From: a virus
IMG/VR virus record: IMGVR_UViG_3300028654_000491
Coordinates: 1 to 23,375 of that record
Strand: one strand, 5' to 3'
DNA length: 23,375 nt
Shown here: in pieces, positions 16,101-20,728 of the stretch
How positions within the stretch are numbered: the stretch's first letter is position 1
How the letters are laid out: each line of letters begins with the position of its first letter
Program-made: the position numbers and the translations under genes
Notes under the pieces: generated by a model
Told to the model about the DNA's origin: nothing
The model's input: the letters and a program-made list of their open reading frames with translations, nothing else
Database searches by the model: none

Positions 16101-16235
16101 TTAATCCTTTTTGCTTCGTAATCTTTTAATTCCATGATAAATCAGAATAATAAATCCTACTGGAACTACTACTAAACTAAAAAACAAACCAAACGCTATA
16201 TAAAGCGCTAATATAATTGCGACAAGCGTATCCAT
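16101..16235 (-). CDS. Very small membrane protein, 44 aa
   Basis: This 44-aa reading frame starts at ATG 16235, with AGGGA as ribosome site, six bases after the cytochrome gene stop. It has a single long hydrophobic region (about residues 4-36, TLVAIILALYIAFGLFF then VVVPVGFIILIY) and a basic tail KRLRSKKD, so it is a membrane protein with the tail probably in the cytoplasm. Such tiny proteins next to a cytochrome can be partners or assembly factors, but that is a guess. Confidence 0.55.
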   Translation of the reverse strand: MDTLVAIILALYIAFGLFFSLVVVPVGFIILIYHGIKRLRSKKD

Positions 16236-16241
16236 AATTCC

Positions 16242-16523
16242 CTACTTAGCAGCGCCAGTATCAACCCAATTAATGATCAGATCTCTTTCAGACTGTGGCA
16301 TATCATTAGTGCCTGCTGGCATTTCCTTAGTATACACTTTTTGTTTGATTTGTAACCTAAAATTATAAGCTTCTTCATACTTTTGCCAGTTCTTTCCAGC
16401 CATATAATCATGACATCTAGAGCATCGATTTTTGAAGATAGCTTGGATGTCTTCTGTATAAGTGGGATTTCGGGCATATCCCAATGAATTGATTAGTAAA
16501 ATAGCAAGAATTGTTTTTTTCAC
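16242..16523 (-). CDS. Exported c-type cytochrome
   Basis: This 93-aa protein starts at GTG 16523. The signal peptide (residues 1-17, KKTILAILLINSLGYA) has the Lys-Lys start, hydrophobic core and small residues before the cut. The mature part has one haem c attachment motif, CSRCH (34-38), preceded by DIQAIFKNR, the usual DIQPIF-type lead of this cytochrome family. Downstream are the probable sixth ligand Met in KEMPAG (M68) and a closing ERDLIINWVDTGAA helix. It would carry electrons in the periplasm or on the outer face and needs host cytochrome c maturation. GTG is preferred over an upstream TTG because GGAGGA lies four bases before it and because it gives a clean signal peptide. Cytochromes are very rare in phages. 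Confidence 0.82.
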   Translation of the reverse strand: MKKTILAILLINSLGYARNPTYTEDIQAIFKNRCSRCHDYMAGKNWQKYEEAYNFRLQIKQKVYTKEMPAGTNDMPQSERDLIINWVDTGAAK

Positions 16524-16527
16524 ATAG

Positions 16528-16533
16528 TCCTCC
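16528..16533 (-). promoter_or_regulatory. Ribosome binding site fixing the GTG start of the cytochrome gene
   Basis: The minus strand reads GGAGGA, then CTAT, then GTG at 16523. The site would lie inside the gene if the upstream TTG (16535) were used. Confidence 0.7.
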
Positions 16534-16542
16534 AAATAAAGT

Positions 16543-16716
16543 GCTGATGAGTCGGTCTTATTCCTAGCTTGCGGTTAATTCCGCTTACTTTTTGCCGCGC
16601 TCAGTAGATATGTCTGGTCAAACCATATTCTACTTCCCCGTATGTGAATTTGCGGACCAGAATCGTCGGACTTTCGTCCCTAACATACGTGCGTGTCCTT
16701 CCACGCCGCCACCAGC
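16543..16716 (-). ncRNA. Structured RNA element E3, cytochrome leader, with pseudoknot
   Basis: This 174-base element is closed by GCTGGTG (16716-16710) with CATCAGC (16549-16543). Inside, 5' to 3' on the minus strand, are: hairpin GCGTG/CACGC; a long stem CGTATGT/ACATACG enclosing GGAC-GAAA-GTCC; a hairpin AGTAG-ATATG/CATAT-CTACT; and GCGG/CCGC. TCTGGTC (16661-16655) in one internal loop is perfectly complementary to GACCAGA (16619-16613) in the loop of the AGTAG hairpin, giving a 7-bp pseudoknot. The element ends 20 bases before the cytochrome start codon and begins where transcription from the promoter at 16723-16751 should begin. Confidence 0.65.
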
Positions 16717-16722
16717 ATCTAA

Positions 16723-16751
16723 ACTATATCATTCATAATCTCTAATTGCAA
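16723..16751 (-). promoter_or_regulatory. Sigma-70-type promoter for E3, cytochrome and downstream genes
   Basis: The minus strand reads TTGCAA (16751-16746), a 17-base spacer, and an extended -10 TGATATAGT (TATAGT 16728-16723). The seventh base after the -10 box is G16716, the first base of the E3 closing helix. It overlaps the 3' end of the ligase gene. Confidence 0.65.
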
Positions 16752-17880
16752 TTCCTACAGGAAATCGCGGAACTTTGGCTGCCCCAGTAAGGCCTTGGTA
16801 TTTAACTGTAAGTTGCTTGTTCTGCCAAAGTTTATGATTTTCAAAGTATTCTTTGAGCTTATCTGTCTCTCCAGACATTTTAGCAAAAAATTCTTTCCCA
16901 TCTGTCGTGACGCACACAAAAGCACCAACGTGTCCTGCGAGTTTTCCACGACCTTCATCAATTCCAATAATTTTGAATTCAGCATCGTCAAACTCCTTTA
17001 CTTTTAACAAATCGTAACTGCGTTTATTTACATAAAGACCCGCTTCATTGCGCACCATCGCACCTTCGTATCCTTCTTTCTTAAATTTGTTAAAACTATC
17101 AATGACTTGAGTTTCATCATATATTCTGATAGTCTCTACCACTTTTAAATATGATAGATGATTTTCCATAATCTTATCACGTAAATATTTAGATAAACTC
17201 ATTTCTCTACTATAAAAAGTAGACTCGTTAATAACATCATAAATATGATATTGAACGTTCAGATACCCATCTTCTGGATCTTCTTTTCTAACGGCAGATA
17301 CTATTTTTTCAAAATCATTCTTAAAATCATGATTATACAGCTCACCATCTAAAAACAAATGACCATCTATATGCATACCAGTTAAGGTTTCTATATCTTT
17401 AACAATATGTGGCATGGAGGTGATTTGTTTCCTGGTACGAGACCAGAGAGTACATTTACCATCTTTTAGAATGGCAATGCAGCGAATGCCATCTAATTTG
17501 GGCTGTACATAGGCCGGATACTTTACCTTATGTCCATGATCGGTAAATTTGTGAGCTAACATAGGGACAATGCCACCTTCAATTAGATCGTCAAGCTTAT
17601 CATTTTCCGCATCTTTGATAGATTCGACATATCCCTTTTTCTTTTGTTTTTCCCATTTAGCCTGCGCTTCTGCTTCCGCTTGTTGTAAGGCTGTTGTTTG
17701 GTTCTTTTTACCGATATTTTTGCCTTTCTCGATATAGTCAGTAGTTGTTTGTGGACTATCAGTGCCTAACTGCCCATAAGTGGTTTCAAACCAAGCAATT
17801 CCATCATATTCGCCAGTTTCAATTTCCCAAAATTGAATGGAGCCAGAATTATTTTTCTTATAAATTATAGGTAATTTCAT
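16729..17880 (-). CDS. ATP-dependent DNA ligase with WGR-like N-terminal domain
   Basis: This 383-aa protein seals nicks in DNA using ATP. Residues 1-85 resemble a WGR-type domain: a beta sheet with FETTYGQLGT, then GKNIGKKNQTT and a helix AEAEAQAKWEKQKKKGY. This N-terminal module is known from PARPs and from some phage ligases and polymerases. The nucleotidyltransferase core follows, with motif I KLDGIR (K128 is adenylated), motif III LFLDGELY (175-182), motif IV EGAMVR (272-277) and motif V LLKVK (291-295). An OB-fold region ends KVPRFPVGIAIRDYE. The ATG overlaps the TGA of the endonuclease gene (ATGA). Its promoter is probably the one upstream of the oxygenase gene. Confidence 0.9.
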   Translation of the reverse strand: MKLPIIYKKNNSGSIQFWEIETGEYDGIAWFETTYGQLGTDSPQTTTDYIEKGKNIGKKNQTTALQQAEAEAQAKWEKQKKKGYVESIKDAENDKLDDLIEGGIVPMLAHKFTDHGHKVKYPAYVQPKLDGIRCIAILKDGKCTLWSRTRKQITSMPHIVKDIETLTGMHIDGHLFLDGELYNHDFKNDFEKIVSAVRKEDPEDGYLNVQYHIYDVINESTFYSREMSLSKYLRDKIMENHLSYLKVVETIRIYDETQVIDSFNKFKKEGYEGAMVRNEAGLYVNKRSYDLLKVKEFDDAEFKIIGIDEGRGKLAGHVGAFVCVTTDGKEFFAKMSGETDKLKEYFENHKLWQNKQLTVKYQGLTGAAKVPRFPVGIAIRDYE

Positions 17881-18485
17881 AATTTTAAATACTCACTAGC
17901 TTTTTTAATTATTTCTGAATTATCTTTAAATAAACCTAATCCTTTATTACACGCACCGCATAAAAGTCCCCTAATTTTACCACTTCTGTGATCGTGATCT
18001 ACCACAAGAGATCTTATTTTATTAGCTCTTTTATCAAAAAGAGTTTCTTGCGAATTGCATATAGCACATAAATTACTTTGTTTTTTTACCATTAGTTCAA
18101 ATTCATGTAAAGATATACCAAATTTATATAACAAAGAAAGATTTTTAAATTTTGATTTATCTGTTTTCATTCTTGCTCTTTTGCCCTTATCTTTAACTTT
18201 TTGTGGATTATTTTTTCTCCATATTTTTTGTCTCCCATATTCTTTGTGTTTATTGTTTAATCTATATAATTTATCATTTTTTTTAATTTTTTCTTTGTTA
18301 TTTAATTTGTATAATTTATGTCTCTTGAGTTCCTTGTCTTTATTGTTTACCAAATATTTAATTCTTGCTAATTTATTGCAATTATTACATTTATAATTTA
18401 ATCCATCTTTGCTTGCTTTATTTTTACAAAATTCTATATGTAATTTATGTTGTTTACATACATTGCAAACTTTTCTATTTTCCAT
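17877..18485 (-). CDS. Endonuclease VII-type HNH nuclease
   Basis: This 202-aa protein starts at ATG 18485, which overlaps the end of the oxygenase gene and has a usable AAGGGCGGA ribosome site. An earlier Met (18521) would add 12 residues inside the oxygenase gene. The N-terminus has a zinc pair CNVC then CNNC (residues 7-10 and about 32-35). The middle is a long Lys/Asn-rich helix. The C-terminus is the His-Me finger fold of recombination endonuclease VII: a CAIC pair, VVDHDHRSGKIRGLLCGACN with the catalytic His, and a CGAC pair. The DNA is visibly more AT-rich and the protein more Lys/Asn-rich than its neighbours, suggesting recent arrival as a free-standing homing-type nuclease wedged between oxygenase and ligase genes. 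Confidence 0.85.
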   Translation of the reverse strand: MENRKVCNVCKQHKLHIEFCKNKASKDGLNYKCNNCNKLARIKYLVNNKDKELKRHKLYKLNNKEKIKKNDKLYRLNNKHKEYGRQKIWRKNNPQKVKDKGKRARMKTDKSKFKNLSLLYKFGISLHEFELMVKKQSNLCAICNSQETLFDKRANKIRSLVVDHDHRSGKIRGLLCGACNKGLGLFKDNSEIIKKASEYLKL

Positions 18486-19311
18486 ATCCGCCCTTATAAA
18501 TAGCATTAAGTCTTTCATCAAGGTATTGTTGTGCCGTAACGCCTGGTACTAGAATAGTATCACCATTGGCATGAACAAACAATGGGATTGACAACCTATC
18601 CGAATTGGAATTATCAGGGTTGACAACCCTATGTGTAGTAGACTTAAACCGCCCACCGCTAGCAAGCTGAAGCATATCTCCTGCGTTTACGATCAAAGAG
18701 TTTTCTTCAAAAGGTACGGAATGCCACCGTCCAACATTATCTTGAACTTCTAATCCTGGAGCACTAGCGGCAACCAATAGTGTAAGAATGTTGATGTCCT
18801 CATGAGCTGCTGCCCTTACGGCACCCGGTTCTTGTTTGATACTGTCCAGGGATGGGTAATAAATTGCCCTCATGAGGGTATTATTGCTATTTCTACACAC
18901 CTCAACAAAATCTACTGGGATTGATTCGTTCCTATTTAGGGCGTGAAGCAAACGACCAGAAACATCTCCTTCTAGAAGAGAATAAAGTTTTTGAGTAAGA
19001 ACTGACACTTCATCTGGAAGCCGTACTCCTGGTTTATAGTGAAAAAATTCTTTAATATCAGCAACTTGTGCTCCTACAGCCTTTTCGCCACCAAATCCCG
19101 TAAATCCCAAATTTGAATCTTTGGAATTGACAAATTGATCCTTATAGCTTCTATTTTTATTGAAAAACTCTTTCCATCCGGCTTGGGTATCACGAATAAG
19201 ACCTAGGTCTACGCCGAAATTCTTCACCACCGCAAACCCCGTAGAAATTATGGATTCCATGAAATCATAATCGAAATCTTTTGACCTTAAACTGATTACC
19301 TTTACATCCAT
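18475..19311 (-). CDS. 2-oxoglutarate/Fe(II)-dependent oxygenase (isopenicillin N synthase-like)
   Basis: This 278-aa protein has the typical layout of this non-haem iron family. The N-terminal cap contains GFAVVKNFGVD. The double-stranded beta helix carries iron ligands H170 and D172 (AHEDINILTLL) and H227 (STTHRVVNP), with the 2-oxoglutarate-binding R239-x-S241 (DRLSIPLF). All key residues are present, so it should be active. Family members hydroxylate, desaturate or cyclise small molecules or act on proteins, and the substrate cannot be told from sequence. A GGAG ribosome site lies before ATG 19311. The structured element E4 ends 19 bases upstream. It heads a unit with the endonuclease and ligase genes. 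Confidence 0.85.
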   Translation of the reverse strand: MDVKVISLRSKDFDYDFMESIISTGFAVVKNFGVDLGLIRDTQAGWKEFFNKNRSYKDQFVNSKDSNLGFTGFGGEKAVGAQVADIKEFFHYKPGVRLPDEVSVLTQKLYSLLEGDVSGRLLHALNRNESIPVDFVEVCRNSNNTLMRAIYYPSLDSIKQEPGAVRAAAHEDINILTLLVAASAPGLEVQDNVGRWHSVPFEENSLIVNAGDMLQLASGGRFKSTTHRVVNPDNSNSDRLSIPLFVHANGDTILVPGVTAQQYLDERLNAIYKGGYGK

Positions 19312-19329
19312 ATATTCTCCAAAATTAAG

Positions 19330-19455
19330 GCTAACGAATCAGGATTCGAACCTGACATTTTCACCCGTCCTACCGGACGGTATTGTTCCTTATACCGAAT
19401 CGAACGGTTTCACCGTGATTCCCATCACGATGGGGCTAGCCAAACCCTCGCCAGC
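19330..19455 (-). ncRNA. Structured RNA element E4, oxygenase leader, with tRNA-like T-arm
   Basis: This 126-base element is closed by GCTGGCGA (19455-19448) with TCGTTAGC (19337-19330), 8 pairs including two G-U. It has hairpins GGGTT/AGCCC, CCCAT/ATGGG, ACGGT/ACCGT, CGGTAT/ATACCG and CGTCC/GGACG. Near its 3' end is a perfect T-arm shape, TCAGG-TTCGAAT-CCTGA (19355-19339), one base from the closing helix. There is no anticodon arm and no CCA, so it is not a normal tRNA. Confidence 0.6.
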
Positions 19456-19463
19456 TAATCTTA

Positions 19464-19492
19464 AGTATATAAGGACACTTTAATAAAGGCAA
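19464..19492 (-). promoter_or_regulatory. Sigma-70-type promoter for E4 and the oxygenase unit
   Basis: The minus strand reads TTGCCT (19492-19487), a 17-base spacer and TATACT (19469-19464). The expected start, 7-9 bases on, falls at 19457-19455, at the first base of E4. Confidence 0.55.
19466..19474 (+). promoter_or_regulatory. Candidate (late-type) promoter element for the endolysin gene
   Basis: TATATAAGG lies 27 bases before ATG 19501 and resembles GATATAAGC before the chaperonin gene. It overlaps the opposing -10 box of the oxygenase promoter, so firing in the two directions would interfere. Confidence 0.3.
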
Positions 19493-19500
19493 GGTGATTT

Positions 19501-19929
19501 ATGGATTGGACAAATGGATCAGAACAAGTAACTGAGCATTTTACAGTAGCAGACTGTTTAATGTTACATAATTGGAATAGATTGGCAACACTAGATGACA
19601 ATGCAGACTTCGATAAACTTACTGCATTGTGTCAAAAACTTGAAGAAGTTAGAACAGCGCTCGGCTGTCCAATGAATGTGCATTGCATTTTTAGGTCTAA
19701 AGCCTACAATATCGCTCAAAGAATCCTATTGCCTACCGGTTTAGATGTCCACGCCATGAATCTCGCGTGTGATTTTGATTGCAATGGCAGTCTTACTATT
19801 CAAGAAATTAAGGATAAATTAGAGCCCCTATTGGATCAATTGGAAATTCGTATGGAAAGGGGCACTACAACTTGGATACACATTGATCTTCATTCTGTCG
19901 GTCCTTCTGGCAGATATTTTACACCGTGA
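19501..19929 (+). CDS. M15-family zinc peptidase (probable endolysin)
   Basis: This 142-aa single-domain peptidase of the M15A/VanY-like type cuts peptidoglycan cross-bridges or stem peptides, releasing progeny at lysis. The zinc site is complete: H84-x6-D91 in LDVHAMNLACDFD, and H127 in WIHIDL. The substrate-side elements FRSKAYN and RMERG are also present. There is no signal peptide or membrane segment, so it would need a holin, and none is obvious nearby. AAGGTG is its ribosome site. It lies on the plus strand between two minus-strand blocks, so it has its own promoter. Confidence 0.87.
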   Translation: MDWTNGSEQVTEHFTVADCLMLHNWNRLATLDDNADFDKLTALCQKLEEVRTALGCPMNVHCIFRSKAYNIAQRILLPTGLDVHAMNLACDFDCNGSLTIQEIKDKLEPLLDQLEIRMERGTTTWIHIDLHSVGPSGRYFTP

Positions 19930-19932
19930 ACC

Positions 19933-20166
19933 ATGCAAAGCAATACCCTTACGGAAAAACCGAATAGGGCACATTTTACTAATCCGGGGGATTATTGCTT
20001 TGTTTCTGATGACACTATCGTGATGGCCTGCCCCTTCTGTGGCCACATATCTCACCTAAAACATACTATTTTACAAAAATTCCCACTTACCTTAGCGCCA
20101 TCAGTGGTTCAGGGTGGTTGTGGTGACCATTTCTTCGTTGGCAATGGATTTGCTGTTAAAGTTTAA
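19933..20166 (+). CDS. DUF6527-like small zinc protein
   Basis: This 77-aa protein starts four bases after the endolysin stop. It has a CPFCGH motif at 33-38, LAPSVVQGGCGDHFFV (about 54-69) with a second Cys and His, and a beta end GNGFAVKV. The order CPxCG, L-x-PS, CxxHF and a closing strand is that of DUF6527, a one-domain zinc-ribbon family of unknown function common in phages. No clear ribosome site is visible; the close spacing suggests coupled translation with the endolysin. Confidence 0.65.
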   Translation: MQSNTLTEKPNRAHFTNPGDYCFVSDDTIVMACPFCGHISHLKHTILQKFPLTLAPSVVQGGCGDHFFVGNGFAVKV

Positions 20167-20251
20167 AATGCTGCGGGCCGGATCGAATAGTACCGACTCA
20201 ACGACTCGCAAGCCGAGAGGCCATCGCTGTCAACATTACCGCAAATGATGC

Positions 20252-20273
20252 GATCCCTAGAGGATCTATTTTT
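20252..20273 (+). terminator. Rho-independent terminator after the endolysin unit
   Basis: GATCC (20252-20256), loop CTAGA and GGATC (20262-20266) are followed by TATTTTT. The 5-bp stem is short. It ends the plus-strand pair of genes just where the convergent minus-strand gene stops. The 85 bases before it (20167-20251) hold no gene, though they contain short inverted segments such as CTCG-CAAGC-CGAG. Confidence 0.5.
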
Positions 20274-20472
20274 CGAGAATAATTGTGGAAGGCTCTTTAG
20301 TGTCTATAGAAGCTAGTTTGGGTTGCTTCTGCAGACTTTCCGTTCGGTAATTTACAGAGAATGATTGTTTCTTCCATTCAGGCCATGACTCAAATTCTTG
20401 CGAACTTGCACGAATATATTCCCAGTGCTTTTCTACTTCTTCCGGGGTCATAAAGGGGGAATGCTTTTCCAT
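20266..20472 (-). CDS. Hypothetical protein, 68 aa
   Basis: This 68-aa soluble protein is rich in Glu, Lys, Ser and Trp (HWEYIRASSQEFESWPEW). There is no membrane segment or Cys pair, and I do not recognise it. ATG 20472 is chosen because AAGGAG lies six bases before it; an upstream in-frame Met (20502) would place that site inside the gene. Its stop lies inside the terminator of the opposing unit. It is the last gene downstream of the NAMPT-like gene. Confidence 0.6.
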   Translation of the reverse strand: MEKHSPFMTPEEVEKHWEYIRASSQEFESWPEWKKQSFSVNYRTESLQKQPKLASIDTKEPSTIILEK

Positions 20473-20485
20473 TTGAGGCTCCTTT

Positions 20486-20563
20486 TTATTTTTTCCCTGC
20501 AAGAAGATTCTTAACTATAATCTCTGTCTCCAGATACGAGATCCGGTTCATCGGAATACGCAT
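20486..20563 (-). CDS. Possible very small protein, 25 aa, or the end of a broken gene
   Basis: The frame reads MRIPMNRISYLETEIIVKNL and ends AGKK, stopping just before the ribosome site of the next gene. The same frame stays open upstream to 20644 with plausible coding content (REANIKVAEWSKSDAQ) but has no ATG, GTG or TTG there. A GTG at 20655 lies in the frame one base off. Either only the short peptide is made, a rare start codon is used, or the gene is frameshifted. Confidence 0.35.
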   Translation of the reverse strand: MRIPMNRISYLETEIIVKNLLAGKK

Positions 20564-20728
20564 CTGAGCATCAGATTTTGACCACTCTGCAACTTTGATG
20601 TTGGCCTCTCTCTGGTTCCCAACGGAGGGTCTACCTGAAACCCTTTATCCGCCACTGACAAGGATACCTTGCGAGTATCTCCCAGATGCGTTCAGGCTCC
20701 TACCGAGGCCTCGTAGGATAACTTCTAT
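20564..20728 (-). other. Gap after the NAMPT-like gene with inverted segments
   Basis: The minus strand shows hairpins TCCTAC/GTAGGA and GATAC-TCGCAAG-GTATC (20679-20663, 7-base loop). TTATCC (20721-20716) could pair with GGATAA (20650-20645) around them over 77 bases. It may be a small RNA, a transcript end or a degraded gene. No gene is convincing apart from the open frame noted at 20486-20563. Confidence 0.3.

Noticed and set aside
16095-16110. A promoter directly before E1 like those of E3 and E4
   Set aside because: The best -10 candidate matches only three of six bases and no -35 is present; read-through from the cytochrome unit is more likely.
16543-16716. Plus-strand CTGATGAG at 16544-16551, suggesting a hammerhead ribozyme
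   Set aside because: The second core block (GAAA) is missing on that strand and the bases are better explained as the complement of the E3 closing helix.
18055-18396. 113-codon Leu/Phe-rich open frame on the plus strand
   Set aside because: It is the antisense shadow of the Lys/Asn-rich endonuclease gene.
20172-20250. Possible tRNA on the minus strand (TATTCGATCCGGCCCGCAGC near its end)
   Set aside because: The T-stem is mismatched, the loop too long, and the acceptor pairs only over about six bases.
15468-20659. Shared 11-mer CCGCCACTGAC at 15468 and 20649 as evidence that both regions belong to one RNA family
   Set aside because: Many 11-base matches are expected by chance in 23 kb, and the flanks do not align.
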